In this document: positions 17,701 to 26,273 of the stretch, in pieces | Layout: each line of letters starts with the position of its first letter | Numbering within the stretch: the stretch's first letter is position 1 | DNA from: Clostridia bacterium | GTDB lineage: Bacteria; Bacillota; Clostridia; Oscillospirales; Acutalibacteraceae | Length of the DNA: 42,504 nt | NCBI GenBank assembly: GCA_017621885.1 | Contig: JAGASD010000034.1 | Location: forward strand, 1-42,504 | Reading direction: 5' to 3' | The notes under the pieces: model-generated | Database searches by the model: none | The model's input: the letters and a program-made list of their open reading frames with translations, nothing else | What the model was told of the DNA's origin: nothing | Made by a program: the position numbers and the translations under genes

Positions 17701-20700
17701 TTTTGAAACAAGAGCCGATTTAACTATCGGAGCACAAGGCTTTGAAGTTATGCTTTCTGAACTCGGAATAGCAGGTGTTGAACTGATTGAAAAAATCGGC
17801 ATATCAGCCTACTGGTATCCCGAATTTAAATTCAGAGGCTCAATAAATGTTGATATTCTCGATATTATTTTAGGTGCTGGTTACGTTGTTATAGAAGAAG
17901 ACCAAAGGAATGATTCAATATTCTGGGAGGGCTTTGTAACAGCAAGAGTCCAAACGCCTGATCTACCGTTGATTGGCAGTATAACCATTGGGCAGGCAGA
18001 TCTGGGTCTTAATAAAAATAAGATATGGGGCGCCCTGCATGTTATCGGTATTGATATGGGTGTTACATACTATTGGGGCGGCGACGTTGATTTCGGCTTC
18101 GGAAAGTACGATGCCCCTGAGCCCACTTACCCCATTGCAGCATTTTCAACCCGTGTAGGTAAAAATGCACAGACAGGACAGATTCTTTATATGAGCGCAG
18201 GTACTAATGCCGTGCTTGCCGCTGAAGCAGTTGTTGCTCCGGAGTACTTTGATGAAGCCACAGTTACTGATGAATCTAAGGTTGTAAGTGCTGTTGACCG
18301 TATGAGTCACACAATTCAGCTTGGCGGCTATAAGGGTCACAGAGATATGGCTCTTACCGTGACCTATGAGGCGGAAAGCCTTGAAAAAGCTCAGGCTATT
18401 GCTTATGGCGATAAATACGGCAATTCGGGTATCAGACTTACTGCGGCTGATGACGGCAGCGAATATAAGCTCAAGTGGATTGATAATTCCGTTGACGCAG
18501 ATAAACAGGCTGATGCAAACGCGCTTCTTTCCTACAACGAGGAAACAAAGCAGGCTCACGCAACAATCTCATTCACAGATAAGGATTCATATTCTCACAA
18601 CTGGAACCTTACGGCAAACGCATCTGCTGACCTTGCTCTTTATGAAATGGAGCACATGGCAGGTCTTGACAGTGTGGACTATACCTGTGATGAAGATAAT
18701 ATGACAGTTAACTGGCAGGGCAGTCTTCTTGAGGATATTGATAACCTTGCAGTTTATGCAATCGGTGAAGATGAAGAGGTTTATACACTTTATCAGACAC
18801 AGGATACTGCAGTTATTGCAGGCGGTATGGCAAATGCAACCAAGGGAAGTGCAACGTTTGAAATTCCTGCAGAGCTCCCAAGCGGAAGCTATACAATCAA
18901 GGCTGTTGCAAGCAGCGAAAAAAACAGCATAAACGATATTGCAGAGGCACAGGAAAAATTTACCTACGTAAATCCCAATCAGCCGGCAGACCCTGAAATA
19001 AAAGGAGTTAAGCTCGGTGGCGATTACAGCATTGATGTAAACGTCGGAGCAAAGGATGGTTACGAGGGATACGTTGCAACCGTTTATGAAAAGCAGACTG
19101 AAAACGGTGAAACAAGCTGGGTTAAAACTGAGCTTGGCAATCAGTGGATTGAACCCGATGAAAACGGCAAGCTTCCCGAAACAATCGTTGCAGGTGGCCG
19201 CTATACAAATACGGTCTATACCGATGCAGAGGGCAACGTTATTTCTGCATCCGAAGCTGAAGGCGCAAAGGATGTAACCGAAACAACAGAGGAAATCGGA
19301 CTTGAGGCAGGCAAAACCTACCGAGTGGGAATTGTTGCACACAAGACTGATGCTCAGGGTAATACACTTTTCTCCGAAGAGGTGTTTACCGATGAAATTG
19401 AAATGAAGGCTCCTGTTGCTCCGAAGATAAATATCAGAGCACAGAAGGCAAAATTAATTGAGGATATATCAATGGTATCGGCAACGGTTGATACTGTAAC
19501 CGAAAGCAAGGTAATAATTGACGTTTCTTCCGATATGCCTGTCAGCGGTACTTGGTCACTTGATGACGGAGCAGAAAAAGGCGAATTGAAAGCTGAAAAT
19601 TCCGCTCAGATTAGCCTTGGCGGCGAGACCGGTCTTGCGGAAGGTGAGCATATGCTCACAATTCACGGAGAAAACGAAAACGGCGATGCTTTTGCGAAAA
19701 ACTATCGCTTCAAGGTTGATACAACCGCACCCAGACTTCAGTTCAGTTCACCTCATAACGGAGCGTTCTTTACCGAAACAATTACCGTTGCGGGCTTGAG
19801 CGAACCTAAGGCTACTGTTTATATTTATCTTGACAATATGCTTTGCAGGAGTGTTGAGGTTGATTCAAACGGTGAATTTAAAGCTGATGTTGCTGCTGAT
19901 ACCTCAAAGCTTGAGCAGACCGTTTCCGTTTACGCTAAGGATTTGGCAGGTAACGAAACAAGGGTTTATGAGATGCAGCTTACAAACTCCATTATCGGAG
20001 AATACGGTTCGGAATTTGCAATTTTCCTTGACGGAACGAACTATACCAATAAAACCATTCCTGCAGGGGCAGGCGGATTACTTGAATTGCGTGCTGTTTC
20101 GGGTGACAGAAGCATAGTTATTCCTGCAAACAGCATTATCGGCAGACAGGCAGAATGGTCGGTAACAACCGTTGAGGGTACGGCAAGCATCAGTAATATG
20201 CAGCTTGTAACCGACAGCGCTGTTAACGGTATGCTTTCCGTTGAGCTTGATAAGCAGAATATTGCAGCTGTTCTTGGCGGTAATAAATCATCTGAAAACA
20301 ACTTTTATAAAATTATTCTTCCCGAAAACGGAGTTGGCTTTACTGTTAACGCGCAGGGCAAAACAACCGTGAAGCACGGGTCGGATTTCAGCTTTACCGT
20401 TGATGTTGCTGAGGGCTACAGCGAGACTGAAGATTTTGCCGTAAGGGTAAACGGTCTCGAAATCGAAGAGGTAAACGGTGTTTATACAATCAGCAACATA
20501 ACCAATCGGAAGACGGTTACGGTTGAAGGTGTTGCGGACATTACTGCGCCGGAAGCTGAAATTCAGCTCAGCACCAATTCGTTTAACAGCTTCCTGAACA
20601 CAATAACATTTGACCTTTTCTTTAAAGAAACGCAGAAGGCAACCGTAACTGCAACTGACAGCGGCAGCGGTGTTAAGAGCATTTATTATCTCGTTTCTGA

Positions 20701-22378
20701 CAAGGCGTTGACTATTGATGAAGTCAAAGCTGCTGAGTGGACGGATTACGATAGCCCTGTAAACCTTAACCCCGATATGAAGGCTGTTGTTTACGTTAAG
20801 TCTGTTGATAACGCAGGTAATATTTCATATATCAGCTCTGACGGTCTTGTGCTCGACAGCACCGTACCTGTAATTATCGGTATTGAGGACGGCAAAACCT
20901 ACTACGGAGAGCTTACCGTTACTGCACAGGATGAATATCTTGACAAGGTGCTTCTTGACGGTGAATCGGTTAAGCTTGAAAACGGTAGCTTCACAATTCA
21001 GCCTGACAACAGTGAGCACACTGTTGAGGTTACCGATAAGGCGGGCAATATTGTGAGCTATACTGTAAGCGTATTTGAAACCTTTGAGGTTAAGTTTATA
21101 GTTGATAATGAGGTTTACAAAACCGTAACCGTTAATTACGGTGAAGACCTTGAAGCGGATAAATTCCCTGCTATCCCCGAAAAAGAGGGTCACACTGAGA
21201 CTTCTCCTGTATGGGATACAGACAGCCTTAAAAATATCAAGGAAGACAAGGTTGTAAGAGCTGTGTATACGCCCGATATGTGTACGGTTGTGCTTCCCGA
21301 TAATCCAATCGGCTTCAAAGTAGTTACAGAGCAAAGCACCGAGGTTCCTTACGGTCAGCCTTTCAGCTTTACAGTTGAAGCTCTTGAGGGCTACTCTAAG
21401 ACTGATAAGTTCAAGGTTTCCGTAAACTCAATAGAGCTTTCTGATATCAATGACGTTTATACGGTTGTTCAGGTACAGTCGGATATTGTGATTACAGTTG
21501 ATGGAATTGCTGATACAACAGCGCCCGAAACAGAGGTTAAGGTTAAGGACAATATCTGGAACAGCTTCCTGAATACAGTCACCTTCAACCATTTCTTCAA
21601 GGAAACACAGAATGTCAGGATAAACGCAGCCGATAAAGGAAGCGGCGTGAATAAGGTTTACTATTACCTTTCCGACAGAGCGTTGAATCTTGATGACGTA
21701 AAGGCTGCTGAATGGGTTGAATATACTGATAGCGTAAAGCTTGATCCCGAGCAGATTGTTGTTGTATATGTTAAGGCTGTAGATAATGCAGGTAACGTGT
21801 CATACGTAAGCTCTGACGGACTTGTGTTTGACAATACGTCTCCCGTAATCACCGGTATTGAGGATGGCGGAGTTTACGAAGGTGAAGTAACCGCAACCGT
21901 TGACGACGACAACGTAGGCAGAATTACAGTTGACGGAAAGATTGTTTACGATGCGGAGATTGATGATGAGTCAATGGGCAGACAGTTTACGGTTAAGCCC
22001 GCCGAAGGCGAGCAGATTATTATCGTTGCCGACAAAGCAGGTAACGAAATCATAGTAACCGTTACAGTTAATAAACAGTATAATTACAACGAGCTTATTG
22101 CCAAGCTTGACAGCTTCGATAAAGATCGTGTAACAGTCTTCTGGGAAAAGGATATAGAGGATCTTATCAGTCAGATAAACAATCGTCTTGAAAGACCCGG
22201 TTTATCCTATGAAGAACGGACGGCTCTTGAAGAGGGTAAGGCACAAGCAGAAGAGCTTATTGAAATTATCCACAATCCGGCTGAATATATTTCTATACGT
22301 TTCTTCTGGTTGATTTTCGATTTTATTCACTGGATTTTCACCAGCGTTGCTTTTCCGTTACCGGAAACAGCCCGTTAA
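14744..22378 (+). CDS. Giant secreted multi-domain surface protein B with tandem 325-residue module
   Basis: A 2,544-residue exported protein. Signal peptide at residues 1-28 (cleavage near AYA-AG). Residues ~40-320 form an all-beta domain (FGRKYGFLWLEG, SLTLLDEM, IMLDTALGYQDYGTY) that may be a sugar-enzyme-like supersandwich without visible catalytic residues. Residues ~480-570 look like an IPT/TIG domain. Residues ~846-1123 are an unusual Gly- and aromatic-rich, strand-dense domain. Ig-like modules follow. A 325-residue module is then repeated in exact register (LPENGVGF at 20318 and LPDNPIGF at 21293; NSFLNT at 20585 and 21560). The last ~100 residues are helical (NELIAKLDSFDKD...) and end in a hydrophobic stretch RFFWLIFDFIHWIFTSVAF that might insert in the membrane. 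No LPxTG. Ribosome site AAGGAG precedes the ATG. Confidence 0.85.
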   Translation: MKFKFKKILSSILVAVMLVTSITTVAYAAGSGENNPEKLELSDEYIKVTVSGENGGFLIDTLEGDKLEKADNNKFLLYPAEEYDTSYTSIRVTRKNGDVEDYIFGRKYGFLWLEGRDISIAKEGNSIVATWSVKDITVEQSLTLLDEMASQHGMVGISYKVSTTSDDVENVKLRIMLDTALGYQDYGTYQVPNSLNEYVTVSGEKIIKTNGGIDYNGTMFAIDNAKSPNISAYTTDAAVGSEKVMPYQIAFGHWNNLASSVFDFVPNGELDFTNPYNIDYMTADSAYALYYDMGAIAQNGEASIGTYYGVFSNSTVSKEEGVAINFTTLPANMQFNEDKTAYLPQVGDKEGDVKLQMTVENISGSDISGATVVIKSKNGVVPYSNWQLGLSYGSEDDYTTTISDFVAGEEALLDIYYNISPIRVSEYRRFEVLVYKGEQNEANLLGSREFYLFCPGELGEVVAFNSLDPQVIYSEGTRQLFLSGNNFSLMADPTAYATVLRPVAGGSDVVIPSKDVSVDPGTNTMYIIVEQEMIPGGYQVVFDWNEAGKEDTTSQLLQFQVSSKPEVMSPIYGLVTVEKDDGFNERNPKYKVGIYETEEDYKSKMKDPDNQVYLEIRGNFGVRYDDNGNPVELKATSVADVEGRITNTINISNCIDIEDGYLAVLVNNPGTDEQTIDVNIDGKVYTTNSRTKVWNGVCAVTSFENGELSELIQYKADGSTATDIENSVTNTNAITLLWPGAASEAQTLAGVVFEFRYCQFGMMATEYGTVTDSTPKRRVISFGGEMSPNFLLPKNYDHSRTQTSPLDVVQYALARKNYTASQLREVRASLSKDQRAWEIAQRGTLNLNVSNILFGGGFIGFNTSIEVGIPEYFKGIPSIGGVLDLKILPAAGHWEVGVEGQASFLTVIKVEAALTLMKVDGISPGVDKIYFYCEGNYPGINVDGVGVFWVRGMGGGLDGMYRSLYVQSKVPPISLLLSGKFALFSVFETRADLTIGAQGFEVMLSELGIAGVELIEKIGISAYWYPEFKFRGSINVDILDIILGAGYVVIEEDQRNDSIFWEGFVTARVQTPDLPLIGSITIGQADLGLNKNKIWGALHVIGIDMGVTYYWGGDVDFGFGKYDAPEPTYPIAAFSTRVGKNAQTGQILYMSAGTNAVLAAEAVVAPEYFDEATVTDESKVVSAVDRMSHTIQLGGYKGHRDMALTVTYEAESLEKAQAIAYGDKYGNSGIRLTAADDGSEYKLKWIDNSVDADKQADANALLSYNEETKQAHATISFTDKDSYSHNWNLTANASADLALYEMEHMAGLDSVDYTCDEDNMTVNWQGSLLEDIDNLAVYAIGEDEEVYTLYQTQDTAVIAGGMANATKGSATFEIPAELPSGSYTIKAVASSEKNSINDIAEAQEKFTYVNPNQPADPEIKGVKLGGDYSIDVNVGAKDGYEGYVATVYEKQTENGETSWVKTELGNQWIEPDENGKLPETIVAGGRYTNTVYTDAEGNVISASEAEGAKDVTETTEEIGLEAGKTYRVGIVAHKTDAQGNTLFSEEVFTDEIEMKAPVAPKINIRAQKAKLIEDISMVSATVDTVTESKVIIDVSSDMPVSGTWSLDDGAEKGELKAENSAQISLGGETGLAEGEHMLTIHGENENGDAFAKNYRFKVDTTAPRLQFSSPHNGAFFTETITVAGLSEPKATVYIYLDNMLCRSVEVDSNGEFKADVAADTSKLEQTVSVYAKDLAGNETRVYEMQLTNSIIGEYGSEFAIFLDGTNYTNKTIPAGAGGLLELRAVSGDRSIVIPANSIIGRQAEWSVTTVEGTASISNMQLVTDSAVNGMLSVELDKQNIAAVLGGNKSSENNFYKIILPENGVGFTVNAQGKTTVKHGSDFSFTVDVAEGYSETEDFAVRVNGLEIEEVNGVYTISNITNRKTVTVEGVADITAPEAEIQLSTNSFNSFLNTITFDLFFKETQKATVTATDSGSGVKSIYYLVSDKALTIDEVKAAEWTDYDSPVNLNPDMKAVVYVKSVDNAGNISYISSDGLVLDSTVPVIIGIEDGKTYYGELTVTAQDEYLDKVLLDGESVKLENGSFTIQPDNSEHTVEVTDKAGNIVSYTVSVFETFEVKFIVDNEVYKTVTVNYGEDLEADKFPAIPEKEGHTETSPVWDTDSLKNIKEDKVVRAVYTPDMCTVVLPDNPIGFKVVTEQSTEVPYGQPFSFTVEALEGYSKTDKFKVSVNSIELSDINDVYTVVQVQSDIVITVDGIADTTAPETEVKVKDNIWNSFLNTVTFNHFFKETQNVRINAADKGSGVNKVYYYLSDRALNLDDVKAAEWVEYTDSVKLDPEQIVVVYVKAVDNAGNVSYVSSDGLVFDNTSPVITGIEDGGVYEGEVTATVDDDNVGRITVDGKIVYDAEIDDESMGRQFTVKPAEGEQIIIVADKAGNEIIVTVTVNKQYNYNELIAKLDSFDKDRVTVFWEKDIEDLISQINNRLERPGLSYEERTALEEGKAQAEELIEIIHNPAEYISIRFFWLIFDFIHWIFTSVAFPLPETAR

Positions 22379-22413
22379 TAAGCTTTAAACTGATTTTAAT
22401 CAATATAACGGAA

Positions 22414-22455
22414 GGTGCTGTAAAAAACGCAAGTTTTTTACAGCACCATTTTAAT
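22414..22455 (+). terminator. Terminator of the giant-gene transcript
   Basis: A perfect 15-bp stem GGTGCTGTAAAAAAC (22414-22428) with its complement (22433-22447) around GCAA, followed by ATTTTAATT. It separates the giant-protein transcript from the GH95 operon. Confidence 0.85.
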
Positions 22456-22500
22456 TAAAAAAATGTAATACAAGACCGAGAGTATGCAAAAAATAATTTG

Positions 22501-22529
22501 TTGAATTGTACGAAACATCGTGATATAAT
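22501..22529 (+). promoter_or_regulatory. Promoter of the GH95 operon
   Basis: TTGAAT (22501-22506), a 17-base spacer and TATAAT (22524-22529) with a TGA directly before it (extended -10, GTGATATAAT). No operator or catabolite-repression site is obvious around it. Confidence 0.65.
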
Positions 22530-22588
22530 TACAAGGTATATACAAAAGGCAAATTTGTCTTAAAATGTGTCAGAAACGGTGATAACTT

Positions 22589-24922
22589 ATGTCAACAAAG
22601 CTTTGGTACAATGAATTTAAAGATGATTGGATGAGGGCGTTGCCTTTGGGTAACGGCAGAGTGGGTGCTATGGTATTCGGTGACCCCCATTGCGAAAAAA
22701 TTGAAATAAATGAGGAGTCTCTCTGGAGCGGACGTCAGATTCAGGAGAATTATCACGCATCTCCCGAGGCTCTTGCTGAAATACGCAGGCTCATTTTTGA
22801 AGAAAAGCTTCACGAGGCGGCAGACCTTGCACGTGCAACGTTCTTGTCTGACCCTCCCGTAGTGCGTTCTTATGAAAGCTTCGGTGAAATTTTTATCGAT
22901 TTTCTTGATAAATCACCTTATACGGAATATCGCAAGGAGCTTGAATTGTCAGAGGCAGTTTCCCGTGTTTTTTGGAGAAAAAGCGGTGCTTCTTTTGAAA
23001 GCGAATGCTTTGTGAGCCAGGGGCAGGACGCATTTGTTTACAAGGTAAAAACCGACGGAAAGCCTTTTTCCTGCAACGTTACAATGAAAAGAAAGCAGGA
23101 TGCTTACACAGGCTGTATAAGTAATGATACCGTTATTATGAACGGCCGCACAACCTACGCAACACATCACCACACAGGCGAAGGCGGTGAGGGTCTTTCC
23201 TTCGGCAGTAAGCTCCGCGTTGTTACAGATGGTATTTTGTCAAACGATAAGACCAATGTGACTGTTTGCGATGCAACATACGTAATTGTTTACGGTGCTT
23301 TTGCAACAAATTACAACGTGAATAAATTTGATGTTGATGAAAGTATTGATTACAGAGAGCTTTTAAATAAATGTATTGAAAAAACTGTATCAAAGGATTA
23401 TGAGGAAATTAAAAAAGAGCATATTGAAAACCATAAAAACTGGTTCAGCTCTGTTGAATTTCACCTTGATTCCGAGGACTTTTCTCATCTTCCCACTGAT
23501 GAACGTCTTGATGAATTCTGGGACGGAGCAGCAGATTTTGATCTTATAACGCTTTATTATAATTTCGGAAGATATCTGCTTATTGAAAGCTCGGGCAAAA
23601 ATGCAAGTCTTCCCGCAAATCTTCAGGGAATCTGGTGCCACGATTTCACTCCCCCCTGGGGAAGCGATTTCCATACGAATATAAATCTCCAGATGAACTA
23701 CTGGCCGTCGGAATCTGCAAATATGAAAGAAACCTTCAAGCCCTTTGTTCATTTTATGAAGATGATAAGCGGTTTTGGCTCTGAAACAGCAAAGAAGCTT
23801 TTCGGAGCAAGGGGATGGGTAGTGAATCATACGGTTGATGCATTCGGCCGTACGGGTGTTCACGACAGCGTTGATTGCGGCTTTTTCCCCATGGCAGGTC
23901 CTTGGCTTTGCCTCAATCTTTGGGAGCATTATGAGTATACAAACGATAAAAAATATCTTGAGGAAATATATCCTATTTTAAAAGGCTCTTGCGAATTTGT
24001 TTGTGATTATCTTGTTGAGGATGACAGAGGATACCTTGTAACGTCACCCTCGAATTCACCTGAAAATGAATTTTACTTTATTGATTCAGAGGGCAAAAAG
24101 CAGGAGAGTATGTTCACATACGCTGCAGCAATTGACTTCCAGATTATTGAGGCACTTTTCACAAGAACTGCACACGCAAGCAAGGTTCTTGGCATTGATG
24201 CCGATTTTACGAAAGGTCTTTTTGATGTTTTGAAAAGACTTCCGCCCATAAAAATAAGCGAACGCTACGGCACAATTCAGGAATGGGTAAAGGATTATGA
24301 GGAGACTGAGCCCGGTCACCGCCATATTTCACAGCTTTTTGCTCTTTATCCCGGTGATGCAATAAATGAAACCGACAGCAGGATTTTTGATGCTGCCCGT
24401 AAGACAATTGCAAGGCGCATTGAAAACGGCGGTGGAGAAACAGGCTGGTCAAGAGCCTGGACAATTTGTTTCTATGCAAGACTCAAGGACGGTAACAACG
24501 CAGGCTTCCATTTAGATTATCTTTTGAAAGAATGCACCGCCTACAACCTCTTTGATATTCATCCGCCCTTCCAGATTGACGGTAACTTCGGGGGTGTTGC
24601 AGGTGTCACAGAGATGCTTATTCAGAGTCATCTCGGCAGTCCCGATAACAGAATTGTTGAGCTTTTGCCTGCTCTTCCTGAGACCTGGAAAAACGGATAT
24701 ATAAAGGGTGTCCGTGCAAGAGGCAATTTCGTATTTGATATTTTCTGGAAAGACGGTATTCTTACGGAGGTTAACGTTAAATCCGAGGATGAAAGAAAAT
24801 TGTCTTTGAAAATAAATCTTAACGGAAAAAAACTTGAAACCGAAAAAGAATATGCCTTGAACGGAGCTTTTGTTGAAATGAATTTCAAAGAAGGCGAAAC
24901 AGTAAATCTTAAATTTATATAA
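22589..24922 (+). CDS. GH95-family glycoside hydrolase (alpha-L-fucosidase type)
   Basis: A 777-residue enzyme with the full GH95 layout. The N-terminal beta domain begins LWYNEFKDDWMRALPLGNGRVGAMVFG and IEINEESLWSG. An (alpha/alpha)6 barrel follows, with NINLQMNYWPSE (N364, N366), SPSNSPENEF (E492) and FQIDGNFGG (D664). These are the positions I expect to correspond to the Asn pair and acidic catalytic residues described for the bifidobacterial alpha-1,2-fucosidase. Length is usual. There is no signal peptide, so it acts inside the cell on imported oligosaccharides. Some GH95 members remove L-galactose rather than L-fucose. It heads a four-gene operon with two lipoproteins and a PHP enzyme, with no sugar transporter beside it. 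Confidence 0.92.
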   Translation: MSTKLWYNEFKDDWMRALPLGNGRVGAMVFGDPHCEKIEINEESLWSGRQIQENYHASPEALAEIRRLIFEEKLHEAADLARATFLSDPPVVRSYESFGEIFIDFLDKSPYTEYRKELELSEAVSRVFWRKSGASFESECFVSQGQDAFVYKVKTDGKPFSCNVTMKRKQDAYTGCISNDTVIMNGRTTYATHHHTGEGGEGLSFGSKLRVVTDGILSNDKTNVTVCDATYVIVYGAFATNYNVNKFDVDESIDYRELLNKCIEKTVSKDYEEIKKEHIENHKNWFSSVEFHLDSEDFSHLPTDERLDEFWDGAADFDLITLYYNFGRYLLIESSGKNASLPANLQGIWCHDFTPPWGSDFHTNINLQMNYWPSESANMKETFKPFVHFMKMISGFGSETAKKLFGARGWVVNHTVDAFGRTGVHDSVDCGFFPMAGPWLCLNLWEHYEYTNDKKYLEEIYPILKGSCEFVCDYLVEDDRGYLVTSPSNSPENEFYFIDSEGKKQESMFTYAAAIDFQIIEALFTRTAHASKVLGIDADFTKGLFDVLKRLPPIKISERYGTIQEWVKDYEETEPGHRHISQLFALYPGDAINETDSRIFDAARKTIARRIENGGGETGWSRAWTICFYARLKDGNNAGFHLDYLLKECTAYNLFDIHPPFQIDGNFGGVAGVTEMLIQSHLGSPDNRIVELLPALPETWKNGYIKGVRARGNFVFDIFWKDGILTEVNVKSEDERKLSLKINLNGKKLETEKEYALNGAFVEMNFKEGETVNLKFI

Positions 24923-24948
24923 AACACGTAAAAGGTGGTATTAATAAG

Positions 24949-25542
24949 ATGAAAAAAATATGTATTCTTATGTCCCTTGTTGCTATATGCACGCTCTTGT
25001 TTTCGGCTTGTGACAAAAACGAGGGTGATGACACAACAAAAAATGCAGAAACAACTGCGGTAAGCACATCTGCGGAAGAAACAACCCTTACTGCAGAACA
25101 AGCCGCATCCTTGGAAAAGGAAGCTGAATATGCAAAAAAATGTGTTGAAACTCTTCTGCTTTCAAAGGATGCCGATGAAATCAGAAAAGTTATAAGAAAC
25201 GGCACTGATGAATATATTCAGGATGTGATTACAGGCTTTCCGTATGACGATTACGCCGTGAAGGTAACAAGGCTCGGTGAACATAAAGAAAACATTATAT
25301 ATTACGTAGAGGTTGAAAGAGCTGCAACATCTGAAAGCGAAGAGTATTATTATTCAGGCATACAGATTTTTACCCCCGTAGAAAACGGACTTCTCATTGA
25401 GCTCGATGGTACCGTTGAAGATGAGGTTGTAGCAAAATTCCATTGCAGAAGCTGCGGCGGAAGCGGTTCAAAGGGATTTGATGAGGTTCATAAGGTGGAA
25501 TATAAATGTCCTGTTTGTAACGGTATTGGCTTCGTTTTCTGA
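24949..25542 (+). CDS. Lipoprotein with C-terminal DnaJ-like CxxCxGxG pair
   Basis: A 197-residue exported lipoprotein. Residues 1-21 are a lipoprotein signal with lipobox FSAC (Cys21). A Thr/Glu/Ala-rich linker and helix follow (to about residue 75), then a small alpha/beta domain (about 80-160). The last 35 residues hold CRSCGGSG (Cys166, Cys169) and CPVCNGIG (Cys187, Cys190), two motifs of the kind that bind zinc in the cysteine-rich domain of DnaJ. The family itself is not recognised. It follows the GH95 gene by 26 bases and precedes the PHP gene by 14, so the three are co-transcribed. Two exposed Cys pairs outside the cell might bind metal or be oxidised; either would be unusual. Confidence 0.85.
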   Translation: MKKICILMSLVAICTLLFSACDKNEGDDTTKNAETTAVSTSAEETTLTAEQAASLEKEAEYAKKCVETLLLSKDADEIRKVIRNGTDEYIQDVITGFPYDDYAVKVTRLGEHKENIIYYVEVERAATSESEEYYYSGIQIFTPVENGLLIELDGTVEDEVVAKFHCRSCGGSGSKGFDEVHKVEYKCPVCNGIGFVF

Positions 25543-25556
25543 TGGGGTGATTTGCT

Positions 25557-26258
25557 ATGTTAATTGATATGCATACACACTCCTCCGGAATCAGCGGCTG
25601 CTGTCAGCTTAACGCTTTTGAAATAGTTGAAGCGGCAAAAGAAGCGGGACTTGACGGTATAATTCTGACTAATCATTATGATTCTGAGGGGCATCAGGAT
25701 TATGGCTCCAAGGCTGATTACGTTGAAAATTACATAAAAGAATATTATGAAGCTAAAGCTTGCGGCGAAAGGGTGGGGCTGAAGGTCTTTTTCGGTATTG
25801 AGGTAACGGCTGAATTTATGGAGAGAATACATCTTCTTGTTTACGGTGTAGCGGAGGATTTTTTAAGAAATAATCCCGAGCTTTACAATCTTTCCTTAAA
25901 GGAGCTTTATGAGCTTGTGCACAAAAACGGCGGTGTGCTTGTGCAGGCGCATCCGTTCAGACACAATTGTCCGGTACTTGATACTGATTATCTTGATGCG
26001 CTTGAGATAAATTGCCACCCGCTATATAAAACCACCCATTATGAGGATGTTAAGGCAGGGGCTTTGAAGGGCGGTGTGATGCTCACTTGCGGCAGTGATT
26101 ATCACGGGGATACCTACAGAGCCTTTTGCGGAGTTTGTTTTCCTGAGGACGTCAGAACAATTGAGGATATATCACAATATATAAAAAACAGTTCTCAGAT
26201 AACCTTAAAAGTTCATGAGGTGGACGGAATATCTGAAAACAGGGTTTACAATAAATAA
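25557..26258 (+). CDS. PHP-domain metal-dependent phosphoesterase
   Basis: A 233-residue cytoplasmic protein of the PHP superfamily. It carries the metal-binding motifs in order: MHTHSSG (His6, His8), LTNHYD (about residue 40), FFGIEVTAE, VQAHPFRH (about 125) and GSDYHGD (about 180). Such proteins hydrolyse phosphoesters using a di- or tri-metal centre; small stand-alone members act on nucleotides or sugar phosphates. The substrate is unknown here. The ribosome site is GGGGTGA-like, just before ATG. Fourteen bases after the Cys-motif lipoprotein and 15 before the dipeptidase, it is part of the same operon, but no pathway link is evident. Confidence 0.85.
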   Translation: MLIDMHTHSSGISGCCQLNAFEIVEAAKEAGLDGIILTNHYDSEGHQDYGSKADYVENYIKEYYEAKACGERVGLKVFFGIEVTAEFMERIHLLVYGVAEDFLRNNPELYNLSLKELYELVHKNGGVLVQAHPFRHNCPVLDTDYLDALEINCHPLYKTTHYEDVKAGALKGGVMLTCGSDYHGDTYRAFCGVCFPEDVRTIEDISQYIKNSSQITLKVHEVDGISENRVYNK

Positions 26259-26273
26259 AAAAGGAAGGGTTTT

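Noticed and set aside
18587-19342. 251-codon minus-strand frame inside giant gene B
   Set aside because: Antisense shadow of a continuous coding frame; Cys-rich composition typical of reverse-strand reading, no promoter or ribosome site.
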